A stretch of 64,000 nucleotides of DNA from Moheibacter stercoris (GCF_040545805.1 NZ_JBEPMO010000002.1:124001-188000); one strand, 5' to 3'; shown: positions 35,220 through 44,790, counted from the stretch's first letter. A program made the numbers and translations. Notes: generated from the sequence alone by a model not told the origin.

Positions 35220-36107
35220 ATGGATTGGAAAGAAGTTTTAATTGAATATCAATCACATTTAAAGCTTGAAAAAAGTCTTTCGGCAAATACGCTGGAAGCC
35301 TATTTACGTGACATCAAAAAGCTTCAAAAATTTACCGATACAAAACCATTGCAAATCACCTCTTCTGAAGTAGAAGAATTTCTCTATCAATTTGCCAAAG
35401 AAAACTATACCGCAAGATCACAGGCTCGTTTGGTTTCTTCATTGAAGAGTTTTTTCAATTATGTACAATATGAAGAATGGCGAACCGACAATCCAGCAGA
35501 GTTATTGGAAACGCCCAAATTGGGCTTAAAACTTCCAGACACTTTATCGGTGGAAGAAATTGACCAATTGATTGCCGAAATCGATTTGGGAACCGCAGAA
35601 GGAGAACGAAATCGAGCCATTTTGGAAACGCTTTATGGTTGTGGGCTTCGGGTTTCGGAATTAACCGAATTAAAACTATCGGATTTATTTTTTGAGGAAA
35701 ATTTCATTCGAGTCATCGGTAAAGGAAACAAACAACGATTGATTCCCATTTCGGATTACACCATCAAGTACATTGACATTTATCGAAAAGAAATTCGCGT
35801 TCATCTCCCCATTCAAAAAGGATTTGAAGATTTTGTCTTTTTAAATCGAAGAGGAAAAAAATTGACGCGAGTGATGATTTTCACCATCATCAAAAATTTG
35901 GCAGAAAAAGCGGGATTGCGCAAAAAAATAAGTCCGCATACCTTTCGGCATTCCTTTGCCACGCATCTTTTAAAAAATGGTGCCGATTTACGTTCCATTC
36001 AAATGATGTTGGGCCATGAAAGCATAACCACAACCGAAATTTATACTCATTTGGATGATACATCCATTCGAGAAGCTGTCTTAAAATTTCATCCGAGAAA
36101 TAATTGA
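35220..36107 (+). CDS. xerD: Site-specific tyrosine recombinase XerD
   Basis: Resolves chromosome dimers at dif with a partner recombinase. 295 residues; SAM-like DNA-binding N-terminal domain and catalytic domain with R144, K168, H240-x-x-R243, H266 and nucleophile Y275. It shares all catalytic spacings with the second recombinase at 60383. The XerD label is based on stronger resemblance to XerD motifs (GCGLRVSEL, GHESITTTEIYTH). Its stop is one base from the stop of the convergent peptidase gene. Confidence 0.93.
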   Translation: MDWKEVLIEYQSHLKLEKSLSANTLEAYLRDIKKLQKFTDTKPLQITSSEVEEFLYQFAKENYTARSQARLVSSLKSFFNYVQYEEWRTDNPAELLETPKLGLKLPDTLSVEEIDQLIAEIDLGTAEGERNRAILETLYGCGLRVSELTELKLSDLFFEENFIRVIGKGNKQRLIPISDYTIKYIDIYRKEIRVHLPIQKGFEDFVFLNRRGKKLTRVMIFTIIKNLAEKAGLRKKISPHTFRHSFATHLLKNGADLRSIQMMLGHESITTTEIYTHLDDTSIREAVLKFHPRNN

Positions 36108-36108
36108 A

Positions 36109-38931
36109 TCAATACCAACCTCGTCTCAGATGATTGATGATACTACTTAAATTAAAATTGAAGGTAAAACGAATTCTTTCCCAATAATTGTCCATCGATG
36201 GTTCAAATCCCAAACTGGATTGAATGGGTAAATAAAATTCCAAAAAATCGGGTATTACTTTAATTTTCAAGCCTGTATCATAAATAAATTCAGGATTTTG
36301 CAGTCGATTTTTGAAAACTCCCGCATCGGCATACAAATCAAATAGTTTCCAAATAGGCAATTCCACATTGGTAGAAACAATCCATCGATTGATGGTAAAA
36401 TCAAATTTGGATTTGAAACCCGATTCTGCCAATACATATTCCTGACTTAGGACTCCGGAGCTTTCCGATCTACCTAATAAATTCAAATTGAAAGAATAAT
36501 CCGACACATGACTGACCCCAAAATTGAAATAATCAGAATTAGATTGATTCTCCAAAAAGGTTCCCACAAACAGTCGTACGCCTAATTGCTTTTTGGTTGC
36601 AAACCGCCAACGATAATAAAATTCACCCATGACTTTTTGAAAAAAATTGGTCATTTGATAGGTAACCGATCCATGCGATTCGTGGATATAATCGGGACGC
36701 GAATAGAAATAAGTCGCATTCCACAAGCCATATTTTTCTTCGTGAGTTTGCGTTTCAAATTGAGGAACTTCTTTATCCAAATTATCGTAGGCAAAGATAA
36801 ATCCATGTGATAAGGTTTCTCTAGGGTTCTTTCTAAAATTCAACGTTGAATACAAGGACCATTTGAGGTAGGTTAAATCTTGATCATAATGTTCGTATTT
36901 CATGGAACCACCCAATTTAATCGCTTGAAACCAGCCATGTTGCGGCATAAAGGTATTGGAAACAGATGCTCCACCTGCCAATTTACCTGTCCCTGTCGAA
37001 AACTTCGGAGAAAGATTCCATTCAAAAGGACGCGTTAGCAAAGATTGGTTGTGAAACCTCATTCCAATCAAAAATTTATCATAATTGTTCCAGCGGATTT
37101 GAGGATTGACGAAAATTTGGGAATACTCAGGATTTTCAATGTCGGAATACAATTTCAATTGCCATTTTTTGCCATTTTTAAACAAGCCTTTGGTTCGCAA
37201 AAAATTGTCTCGATCGTTGAATTCGGGCAATAAATAATTGGAATTTACTTCAATTTTATCATAATCCCCTTTGGGGAAATTTACGTTGATGTCTTTGGTT
37301 GGAGAAACATACCATTGTCTTTCTACTTCCATTTCATTTCGAAAAGCTGAAATTTGAAATGGTCCTTGAAATTCTGTTTGATTCTTTAGATGTATTTGAA
37401 GCGAATCTTCTGCATCTGTAAGTTTAACCAATTTGAAATTTATTTTATCCTTTTTGTCCACATAATCCTCAAAAAACCAATCCAAATCTTTGGAAGCATA
37501 TTGTTGTAAAAACTGTTGAAAATCTGACTTTTGAATCCGTTTACCTCGATTTTGATTGGAAAAATTTTTAATTAAATGATCAAATTCATTTCCACCCAAA
37601 TATTGATCAATGTAGTAAAAACTAATTCCAGTCTTGAATCCACTAATGGCAATTTGATTGAGATTGCTTAATTCGTCAAAATCTGTTTCAATAGGTTGAT
37701 CATAATTTTGTCTTGCTAAGTACAAATACAAAAATTTGTATCGTTCATTCATTTTCAATTTGGACGCATGAAAATAATTCAGCGGTTTGATGCCCAAAAC
37801 ACTTAGTTTATCGGGCAATTGTCCCGCTAATTTCAACGTAGGATAATAATGATCTACGTACTTCATCATCACATAATATTGCAGTCCGTTTTTGATCCAA
37901 TGATCTTGATTTTTGTTGACGACAAAAAGATGATCGATGTATTCGTACGCCAAAACTTGAAAAAGCTTCAAAGCATTTTTTTCTTCTTCTGTAAAAAGTT
38001 TCAACTCCAAAATCCAAGCATCCAAATCATCAACTCCTAAAAAATCTTGTTCTCTTTTAGTTTTGGAAGAAATGAATAATTTCCGCATCGGCAACGGGCC
38101 AAAATGGTCTTCCAAAAATTGAAGTTGTTTCGGAAGTAATTGGGCATAATGATCTTTTTGAATCGAATCCAAAGCATAGCCAAATTCGATCTGTAGATTT
38201 TGGTCAGCTGACTTAAAATGTTGAATATTTTCTGGTTTCGGAGTTAAGAATAAACGGAAATGTTCCATATTTTCTCCACGCCAAATCTTGTTTTCCTCAA
38301 ACAAATCCGAAGCCATATCATACTCATCCAACTGATCCATTGTCAACTGAACATTTGTAGGATTGGCCGATAATTCTTCGAAATCTTGGTAATGTTGCAA
38401 AACCCATTTCCCTTTTTCATCTTGGGTTGCGGGCTGTAAAAAGAAGTATTTTAATAAGAACTCTTGTTGCTCATTGTATCCATATTTGGTAAAGACATCT
38501 TTGGGAATTTTCACTTCATAATTGGCCAACAATTGGATTCTTGTTCCTTTTACCCAAGGTTCCGATAGGTTAAGTTTGACAAATTCTCTTTCTACAATTT
38601 CATATGAAAGGAGATTGGAATTTTGGGAAATAACCAAATATTGAAGATGTCCTCTTTCTTCTTTTTCGGAGAAATGCAAAGCCCCTTTTCGGTCTTGAAG
38701 TTTGATTTCATTTAATCTAGTCAATCTACCCGAATAGGCATTGGCCCAAGCATGAATGTAAATTTCCTCAAGATCTTGTTGACTGGAATTGGTTAATTCG
38801 AAAGTTTGATAAACCGTTAAAATGTTTGTAGTTGGATTCAGATTCAAATGATAGGAAATACGATCCTTCTCTTGAGACAAAGAAATGATTGACATCCATA
38901 TAAGCACCAATACAAGGTAGAATTTAGACAT
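36109..38931 (-). CDS. M1 (gluzincin) peptidase homologue lacking the zinc site, with beta-barrel-like C-terminus
   Basis: 940 residues from the ATG at 38931 (a TTG two codons earlier is an alternative). Signal peptide about 1-20. Residues about 20-470 follow the M1 aminopeptidase plan, but the HExxH zinc helix is replaced by YEYID (329-333), and the later NEG glutamate by KNG (347-349), so no zinc ligand remains. From about 580 onward, repeated amphipathic strands with aromatic girdles and a final RFTFNFNL strand suggest an outer-membrane barrel. Probably a surface binding or scaffold protein; catalytic function is unlikely. Function otherwise unknown. Confidence 0.8.
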   Translation of the reverse strand: MSKFYLVLVLIWMSIISLSQEKDRISYHLNLNPTTNILTVYQTFELTNSSQQDLEEIYIHAWANAYSGRLTRLNEIKLQDRKGALHFSEKEERGHLQYLVISQNSNLLSYEIVEREFVKLNLSEPWVKGTRIQLLANYEVKIPKDVFTKYGYNEQQEFLLKYFFLQPATQDEKGKWVLQHYQDFEELSANPTNVQLTMDQLDEYDMASDLFEENKIWRGENMEHFRLFLTPKPENIQHFKSADQNLQIEFGYALDSIQKDHYAQLLPKQLQFLEDHFGPLPMRKLFISSKTKREQDFLGVDDLDAWILELKLFTEEEKNALKLFQVLAYEYIDHLFVVNKNQDHWIKNGLQYYVMMKYVDHYYPTLKLAGQLPDKLSVLGIKPLNYFHASKLKMNERYKFLYLYLARQNYDQPIETDFDELSNLNQIAISGFKTGISFYYIDQYLGGNEFDHLIKNFSNQNRGKRIQKSDFQQFLQQYASKDLDWFFEDYVDKKDKINFKLVKLTDAEDSLQIHLKNQTEFQGPFQISAFRNEMEVERQWYVSPTKDINVNFPKGDYDKIEVNSNYLLPEFNDRDNFLRTKGLFKNGKKWQLKLYSDIENPEYSQIFVNPQIRWNNYDKFLIGMRFHNQSLLTRPFEWNLSPKFSTGTGKLAGGASVSNTFMPQHGWFQAIKLGGSMKYEHYDQDLTYLKWSLYSTLNFRKNPRETLSHGFIFAYDNLDKEVPQFETQTHEEKYGLWNATYFYSRPDYIHESHGSVTYQMTNFFQKVMGEFYYRWRFATKKQLGVRLFVGTFLENQSNSDYFNFGVSHVSDYSFNLNLLGRSESSGVLSQEYVLAESGFKSKFDFTINRWIVSTNVELPIWKLFDLYADAGVFKNRLQNPEFIYDTGLKIKVIPDFLEFYLPIQSSLGFEPSMDNYWERIRFTFNFNLSSIINHLRRGWY

Positions 38932-38994
38932 AGTCAAGAATCCGATTCTTGTAAAGTTGTTTTAAATTTCTTGGAATTGCAAATTTTTAACTTC

Positions 38995-39492
38995 TTAGCG
39001 AACTTTTACTTCGGTCGCGCCCAATTTATATTTCCGGAAGGAAGCATCGTAAATTTCCAAACCCGAAAATCGGGTCAAAAGCTTCATCATTTCTTCTTTT
39101 AATTTCCCAGAACCATGTCCATGAATGAAAATTAATTTGGAACGGCCTTCTGTTCGTGCTAATAGAATTTCTTCTTCTACTTTTCTCATTTGGATTTGTA
39201 GCATTTCATAATTGGACATATTTGCAAAGGAATCCACCAATTGCCCTATATGCAAATCAATTTCTTTGACTTCGGATAATGCCAATTTCTTTTGCTTTTT
39301 AGTCGAAATATCATCAGGAGAAATTTCCACTTTCTCAACTTGAAAACTTTCATCCAAAATCAATTCGCTTGGAGAAAACTCTTCTTCAAATCCAAATTCG
39401 TTCAACACAATGATAGTATCAGCTTGTATTTTAAGAATTTGACCTTTTTGATTGTCATCAATCACTCTTATTCTATCACCTTTCTTGAACAT
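38995..39492 (-). CDS. Smr-domain protein
   Basis: 165 residues: an N-terminal Tudor/SH3-like stretch (GDRIRVIDDNQKGQILKI), a linker and a C-terminal Smr domain (about 78-165) with the EIDLHIGQL helix and the FIHGHGSGKL loop. Smr domains have nicking or RNA-endonuclease activity in characterised relatives; MutS2-type full proteins are much longer, so this is a stand-alone form. A minus-strand TATTTTTG at 39497-39504 lies just five bases before the ATG, which would give an almost leaderless message. Confidence 0.9.
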   Translation of the reverse strand: MFKKGDRIRVIDDNQKGQILKIQADTIIVLNEFGFEEEFSPSELILDESFQVEKVEISPDDISTKKQKKLALSEVKEIDLHIGQLVDSFANMSNYEMLQIQMRKVEEEILLARTEGRSKLIFIHGHGSGKLKEEMMKLLTRFSGLEIYDASFRKYKLGATEVKVR

Positions 39493-39496
39493 TTTG

Positions 39497-39504
39497 CAAA
39501 AATA
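39497..39504 (-). promoter_or_regulatory. Candidate -7 element for the Smr gene (leaderless position)
   Basis: Minus-strand TATTTTTG, exact TAnnTTTG, immediately upstream of the ATG at 39492. If real, transcription would start within a few bases of the initiation codon. Confidence 0.35.
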
Positions 39505-39554
39505 TTGAATTCTCTTACGGAAAAAAAATCTTGTCTAAATGTTAAAATTATTAC

Positions 39555-39566
39555 TGATATGTATCA
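39555..39566. promoter_or_regulatory. Palindrome TGATA-TG-TATCA, candidate CRP/FNR-type site (copy 1)
   Basis: Contains TGAT-N4-ATCA, the core of FNR sites. It lies 35 bases before the ATG of the di-haem cytochrome gene. The identical 12-mer recurs at 63846-63857. No FNR-like gene is in the window. Confidence 0.4.
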
Positions 39567-39600
39567 TATTTTTAATTAAATTCGTGCAACACAAGAGGAA

Positions 39601-40722
39601 ATGAGGAAATTATACGTATTAAATTTGAGCAAATTTTTATTTGTTCTAGGATTATTGTTGATAATTGGTTGTTCATCTGACAATGATCCAGGACCGACAG
39701 ATGATGGAGAGGCAACAGAAGTATCTCCTGTAAATTACAATTTGGATGCTATGCCGTATCCAAAATTATCAGATTACAATCTTTTTAAATCGCCGATGAA
39801 TAATTTGGATCCGGTCTATGGAGTTTTACCTTTTAAACCAGCTTCGGAATTATTTACAGATTATGCATCTAAAACTAGATTTGTTTGGATGCCAGAAGGA
39901 GCAAAAGCATCTTACAATGGAGATGGGCAGATTTTTAATTTCCCATCGGGAACCATTTTGGTAAAAAACTTTTATTATCAAAATATACTTCCTAGCAACA
40001 CCAAAAAAATCATTGAAACGAGATTGATTATCAAAAAAGGATCTGAATGGATTTTTGCCAATTATGTTTGGAACAATGAACAAACAGAAGCCGTTTTTGA
40101 TTTAGAAGGAAGTTTCGTTGACCTTGAATTCAGTCACAATGGTCAAACCAAAAATGTATTTTACCGAATTCCTTCTTCGGCAGAATGTATGACTTGTCAT
40201 AAAACAGCAGAACATGCGATCCCAATAGGACCTAAACCACAAAATTTGAATTTCAATTTGAATTATGCAGATGGAACTCATAACCAAATTGATAAATGGG
40301 AGGATTTTGGATATTTGGATTTAGGAACGCCTGCAAATATCAATTCTATGGTGGATTATCAAGATGCATCCAAACCTTTGAATGACCGTTTTCGTTCATA
40401 TGCCGATATTAATTGTGCACATTGCCACAATGAAACGGGTCATTGCAATTACTTACCCATCAATTTGACATTTACAGCAACGCAAGATCCTTCCCAATTA
40501 GGACTTTGTATTGAACCCAATATAGACATTAGTGGGTTTGTGGGAGTTCCCGTAACCCATATCGTTAAACCTGGAGACCCTATTTCTTCGAATATGTACC
40601 AACGCATCAAATCAACCGAAGAAAACATTCGTATGCCAATGATGGGTAGATCATTGCAACACGAGGAAGCGATTACATTAACAGAACAGTGGATTCTATC
40701 CTTGCAAGGGGATTGCAATTAA
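39601..40722 (+). CDS. Di-haem c-type cytochrome lipoprotein (SO2930/TIGR03806-like)
   Basis: 373 residues. Lipoprotein signal ending IIGC (Cys24), a beta-rich domain (about 50-185), then two CxxCH haem motifs, CMTCH at about 197 and CAHCH at about 275, with methionine candidates near the end (RMPMMGRS). The layout matches the family of outer-membrane-anchored di-haem cytochromes first noted in Shewanella; their role is presumed electron transfer or oxidation at the cell surface. Fourteen bases separate it from the exported CRTAC1-type protein, implying joint function. Confidence 0.88.
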   Translation: MRKLYVLNLSKFLFVLGLLLIIGCSSDNDPGPTDDGEATEVSPVNYNLDAMPYPKLSDYNLFKSPMNNLDPVYGVLPFKPASELFTDYASKTRFVWMPEGAKASYNGDGQIFNFPSGTILVKNFYYQNILPSNTKKIIETRLIIKKGSEWIFANYVWNNEQTEAVFDLEGSFVDLEFSHNGQTKNVFYRIPSSAECMTCHKTAEHAIPIGPKPQNLNFNLNYADGTHNQIDKWEDFGYLDLGTPANINSMVDYQDASKPLNDRFRSYADINCAHCHNETGHCNYLPINLTFTATQDPSQLGLCIEPNIDISGFVGVPVTHIVKPGDPISSNMYQRIKSTEENIRMPMMGRSLQHEEAITLTEQWILSLQGDCN

Positions 40723-40736
40723 TTAACAGACAAAAC

Positions 40737-42341
40737 ATGAGAAAAATTTTATTATCGTTGCTTGTAGCTTCCAGTTTAGTAGGAGCGCAAGTAACTTTCA
40801 CATCACAAGGCATTTCGATGCCTGGCCAGCACAAAATGTGCGTGGTGGATATGAATGGAGACTATTTAGATGATATAGTAGCCGTTTCGTCCAATAGAAT
40901 ATACATCAATCAACAAAATGAAGATGACACCTTTACCTTGAAAGAACATATTACGAGCAATTCACCTTATATGCCTGGATGGTCATTGACTGCGGGTGAT
41001 TTTAATGGTGACGGTTATAATGATTTAATGTATGGTAGTGGTAGCGGTGTAGCTTTCGCCATTTCGGACTTTTCAAGTTCTATGGGATACAATATCGTAT
41101 ATGGCAATCAATATGTTTTTTCGCAAAGAGGAAATTTTATTGACATTAACAACGATGGTAATCTTGATGCGTATATGTGTCACGATGTTGCTCCAAGTGT
41201 TTATTACATCAATGAAAACAATGTTCCGGTTTATCACCAAGGTGGTTTAGGTGACCATTCACAAGGTGGTCATTATGGATCAATTTGGGTGGATTACAAC
41301 AACGATGGATTGATGGATTTGTTCATTGCCAAATGTGGAAGTACACCAGAAAAAAGAATCAATGAATTGCTTCGAAACAATGGAGATGGAACTTTTACCA
41401 ATGTTGCACCAGAAGCAAATTTGGATAGTTCTTCTGAGAATTGGTCTACTGCATGGGGAGACTTTAATAACGACGGTTGGTTAGATCTTTTCAATGGAAT
41501 CAACGCCTATATGCAATCCAATCCTGGTAGCCATGAATTGATGCGAAACAATGGTGATGGAACCTTTACCGATGTTACTGCTGGTTCTGGATTTGACAAT
41601 TTCGACGGAAAAAGCCGTGAACACATAGCCTATGATTTCGATAACGATGGGTTTCTTGATGTTGCCGGAAACAGCAATTTAATCTTTTACGGAAACGGTG
41701 ATATGACCTTCACTCCTGCAGATGCTCCATTTTCTGATGCTTCATTTGGCGATTTAAACAATGATGGATTTATCGATGCATTTGCGTTTGGAACCATTTA
41801 TTACAATCAAGGAAATAACAACAATTGGATCAAAATCACTACCAAAGGAACCGAAAGTAATACCAATGGCATTGGTGCCAGAATTGAATTGTATAGTGAA
41901 TTGGGAAAACAAATCAGAGATGTTCGATCGGGTGAAGGATTTGCTTTTATGAGCACCTTGAATACTCATTTTGGAATTGGAACAGATACACAGATTGAAA
42001 AAATCATCGTACGTTGGCCTTCTGGAATCGTGGATACCATTCTTCATCCTCAGATCAATTCTACCTTACATATTGTGGAAGGTGAGCATCAAATGGGCGT
42101 AACAGATTTAGATCAATTGGCATTTGCGGTTTATCCAAATCCTACAAAAGACATCTTGAACATTAAAACGGAAAGCACCAAGAATGCTTCCTTTGAAATT
42201 AGAGATTTATCGGGTGCTTTGCTAATGAAAGGTGATGCTTCATCTGGAAAAATCAATGTTCAATCTTTGAACAAAGGAACCTATGTGATTTCGTTTATCC
42301 AAGATGGGAAAAAGAAACATTCGAAATTTATTAAGAACTAA
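40737..42341 (+). CDS. CRTAC1-type FG-GAP/UnbV protein exported by the type IX system
   Basis: 534 residues from the ATG at 40737. Signal peptide ends VGAQ; then seven to eight FG-GAP/VCBS repeats with calcium-type loops (DFNGDGYND, DYNNDGLMD, DFNNDGWLD, DFDNDGFLD, DLNNDGFID), an ASPIC/UnbV domain (NNWIKITTKGTESNTNGIGA region) and a T9SS type A sorting domain (about 460-534, FAVYPNPTKDILNI to SKFIKN). It is thus secreted or surface-bound. Follows the cytochrome gene closely and ends at a strong terminator. Confidence 0.92.
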   Translation: MRKILLSLLVASSLVGAQVTFTSQGISMPGQHKMCVVDMNGDYLDDIVAVSSNRIYINQQNEDDTFTLKEHITSNSPYMPGWSLTAGDFNGDGYNDLMYGSGSGVAFAISDFSSSMGYNIVYGNQYVFSQRGNFIDINNDGNLDAYMCHDVAPSVYYINENNVPVYHQGGLGDHSQGGHYGSIWVDYNNDGLMDLFIAKCGSTPEKRINELLRNNGDGTFTNVAPEANLDSSSENWSTAWGDFNNDGWLDLFNGINAYMQSNPGSHELMRNNGDGTFTDVTAGSGFDNFDGKSREHIAYDFDNDGFLDVAGNSNLIFYGNGDMTFTPADAPFSDASFGDLNNDGFIDAFAFGTIYYNQGNNNNWIKITTKGTESNTNGIGARIELYSELGKQIRDVRSGEGFAFMSTLNTHFGIGTDTQIEKIIVRWPSGIVDTILHPQINSTLHIVEGEHQMGVTDLDQLAFAVYPNPTKDILNIKTESTKNASFEIRDLSGALLMKGDASSGKINVQSLNKGTYVISFIQDGKKKHSKFIKN

Positions 42342-42376
42342 ATTCCATTTTCATACTACCTCAAAAGGGTAGAAAC

Positions 42377-42408
42377 AAAAAAGCTATCTCGTTTGAGATA
42401 GCTTTTTT
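42377..42408. terminator. Bidirectional intrinsic terminator
   Basis: Fourteen-base-pair stem AAAAAAGCTATCTC/GAGATAGCTTTTTT with GTTT loop, between convergent genes. Confidence 0.88.
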
Positions 42409-42430
42409 TATACGAATTGATGGAATTACC

Positions 42431-43729
42431 TTAAACTGCGGTATTCATATCAAAAGCTTCTAAATATTGCGCAACGCGCTGTACAAACATTCCTCCCAAT
42501 GCTCCGTCCACAACTCTATGATCGTAGGCATGAGACAAATACATTTTGTGACGAATTGCAATCACATCTCCTTGCGGAGTTTCAATGACAGCTGGTTTCT
42601 TAATAATCGCTCCAACAGCTAAAATAGCCACTTGAGGTTGAGGGATGATAGGTGTTCCTAAGGTATTTCCAAAACTTCCAATGTTGGTAATCGTATAGGT
42701 TCCACCTTGAATTTCGTCTGGTTTCAATTTGTTTTGACGAGCTCTATTGGCTAAATCATTGACTTGTTTTGCCAATCCAGCTAAACTATATTGATCTGCA
42801 TTTTTGATTACTGGAACAATTAAATTTCCAGAAGGCAAAGCAGCAGCCATCCCAATGTTGATGTTTTTCTTTTTGATGATTTGATCTCCATTCACCGAAA
42901 CATTGATCATTGGAAAATCTTTGATCGCCTTCGCAATCGCTTCAATGAAAATCGGCATGAAAGTAATCTTCTCACCGTTTTTCTTTAGGAAAGTATCCTT
43001 ATTCTTCTCTCTCCATAAAACAATGTTTGTCACATCGGCCTCGATAAATGAGGTCACGTGAGGAGCGATTTGTTTCGCTGAAACCATATTTTGCGCAATG
43101 ATTTTACGCATTCTATCCATTTCGATGATTTCATCACCACCCGAAATAGAAACTGGAGCAGCTTGAGGTTGAGCAATCGGCGCTGAAGCAGCAGCTGGAG
43201 CTGGCGCAACTTTACCTGATTTTTTATCTTCTACAAATTTCAAAATATCTTCCTTGGTTACTCGACCTTCCAATCCAGAACCTTGAATAGCATCTAATTC
43301 GGCAACAGAAATTCCTTCCGCTTGCGCAATTGATTTCACCAAAGGACTATAAAATTTTTCAGACGAACTTGTATCAATTGATGCTGTCGCTTGCAATGGT
43401 TTTTCTAATTCCGCTACAACTGTTTGTTCTACTGGAGCACTAGTTTCAGTATTAGCTTGAGGAGCTGAATTCGTATCGGTACCTTCACCTTCAATTTCTA
43501 GAATTGCAATTGGTTCCCCAATTTTGGCAATTCCATCTACATTTACCAAAATTTCTTTTAGTTTTCCAGCAACCGGCGAAGGAACATCTGAATCCACTTT
43601 ATCGGTAGCGATTTCCACTACAGATTCGTCTTCTTGAATCATATCCCCAACATTTTTCAACCAGTTGATGACGGTAGCTTCCATAACGCCTTCACCCATT
43701 GCGGGTAATATCAATTTATAATCTGCCAT
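42431..43729 (-). CDS. 2-oxo acid dehydrogenase E2 (dihydrolipoamide acyltransferase)
   Basis: 432 residues: one lipoyl domain with lipoylation Lys44 in ATDKVDSD, a Pro/Ala-rich linker, a peripheral subunit-binding domain (about 130-167), a second Ala/Pro linker and the acyltransferase domain with catalytic DHRVVDG (403-409). The DKVDSDVPSP lipoyl sequence and a single lipoyl domain fit branched-chain keto acid dehydrogenase E2 better than pyruvate dehydrogenase E2, though specificity is not certain. No E1 or E3 gene is adjacent. Confidence 0.93.
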   Translation of the reverse strand: MADYKLILPAMGEGVMEATVINWLKNVGDMIQEDESVVEIATDKVDSDVPSPVAGKLKEILVNVDGIAKIGEPIAILEIEGEGTDTNSAPQANTETSAPVEQTVVAELEKPLQATASIDTSSSEKFYSPLVKSIAQAEGISVAELDAIQGSGLEGRVTKEDILKFVEDKKSGKVAPAPAAASAPIAQPQAAPVSISGGDEIIEMDRMRKIIAQNMVSAKQIAPHVTSFIEADVTNIVLWREKNKDTFLKKNGEKITFMPIFIEAIAKAIKDFPMINVSVNGDQIIKKKNINIGMAAALPSGNLIVPVIKNADQYSLAGLAKQVNDLANRARQNKLKPDEIQGGTYTITNIGSFGNTLGTPIIPQPQVAILAVGAIIKKPAVIETPQGDVIAIRHKMYLSHAYDHRVVDGALGGMFVQRVAQYLEAFDMNTAV

Positions 43730-43751
43730 AGAGATTTTTCGTTTAGTTGCA

Positions 43752-43759
43752 CAAATCTA
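43752..43759 (-). promoter_or_regulatory. Candidate -7 element for the E2 gene
   Basis: Minus-strand TAGATTTG, exact TAnnTTTG, 23 bases before the ATG. Confidence 0.45.
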
Positions 43760-43780
43760 CTAAATTCAAATTTATTTGCC

Positions 43781-44668
43781 CTATTGCAAAATGAATTTGA
43801 TCGATTTCATCTGATTCTGAATTGATTTTACTCGAAGAATATAAATCCCAGTGGGAAGATTTTTAAAATCGACTTGATATTGAGTTTTATTACCGATTGA
43901 TTCTTGACGAATTAATTGCCCTTGCGAACTAAATAAATCCAAAGATTGAATGGGAATGTTTGTTTGCAAATGTCCTATTGAATTGGCTACATAAAATTTC
44001 GTCTCCAACAAATTATTCATTTCTACATTTTTCATAACCGCATCACAAGAATCTTGCATATCACCGTCAAAATAAAACAAACTTCCATTTTTAAAAAAAC
44101 AAGAGACTTGTCCTACACCAAAATAATTGGGATGACCACCAGGCGCAGTTACCAATGACAATGAACCCACTCCTTCTACCCAAATAGGTTTGGTCTGAAT
44201 TTCATTTTGATTGGAAACTGAAGGCGAAAAAAAGTAGAATTTCGCCATATGATCATGTAAAATCGGGCGTGGTCTAATGGAATCCAAGGTATAAAATCCT
44301 CCATCTTCTGGAAATGGCGTAATGGGATTTTTCATTTCGATAGAATCTCCTTCTTGCATTGAAAAATTATACAAAAGATATTCATTTTGTTGGTTATTGA
44401 TATGAGTCTTTAAATAAACTTTTTTTGAACTAAGTTCTTCTCTTAATAAGAATGTTCGAGAAATATAGTGATAGCCATCCAATATCTTATGATTTTGACC
44501 ATTCACAATCGTATCACCATTGGTGTAATAAACATCTTTGAAACAATCATCTCCATAACAACTCAAAACCTGCCATTCGTTTTGATTGTCAAGCATAGGC
44601 GTATAGGATTGGGCTTGGGAAACACCTAGATAAACAAGGATTCCGAGCATTAAAAATAAAGTCTTCAT
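43781..44668 (-). CDS. Secreted protein with type IX sorting domain
   Basis: 295 residues. Signal peptide ends VSQAQ; the central 190 residues (with C38, C42 and later cysteines) match no family I recognise; the last 75 (SIGHLQTNIPIQSLDLFSSQ to SIKFILQ) form a T9SS type A C-terminal domain with the LPTGIYILRV strand. Therefore a predicted exported cargo of unknown activity. Separated by 51 bases from the E2 gene. Confidence 0.85.
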   Translation of the reverse strand: MKTLFLMLGILVYLGVSQAQSYTPMLDNQNEWQVLSCYGDDCFKDVYYTNGDTIVNGQNHKILDGYHYISRTFLLREELSSKKVYLKTHINNQQNEYLLYNFSMQEGDSIEMKNPITPFPEDGGFYTLDSIRPRPILHDHMAKFYFFSPSVSNQNEIQTKPIWVEGVGSLSLVTAPGGHPNYFGVGQVSCFFKNGSLFYFDGDMQDSCDAVMKNVEMNNLLETKFYVANSIGHLQTNIPIQSLDLFSSQGQLIRQESIGNKTQYQVDFKNLPTGIYILRVKSIQNQMKSIKFILQ

Positions 44669-44716
44669 TGTGTGTCAATTGAAACCTAAAGATACAAGAG
44701 AAGATTTAAAAAGGAA

Positions 44717-44748
44717 AATAAAAAAACTCCTTTTTAGAAAAGGAGTTT
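44717..44748 (-). terminator. Intrinsic terminator after the lipoprotein gene
   Basis: Minus-strand stem AAACTCCTTTT/AAAAGGAGTTT with a three-base loop followed by a U-tract, downstream of the gene ending at 44791. Confidence 0.8.
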
Positions 44749-44790
44749 CGTTAATTATAAAAACTATAATTAAATGAAAAAACTAATATA

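Noticed and set aside
36586..38040. Several short plus-strand frames opposite the M1 homologue
   Set aside because: Shadows of a long gene with consistent protein features.
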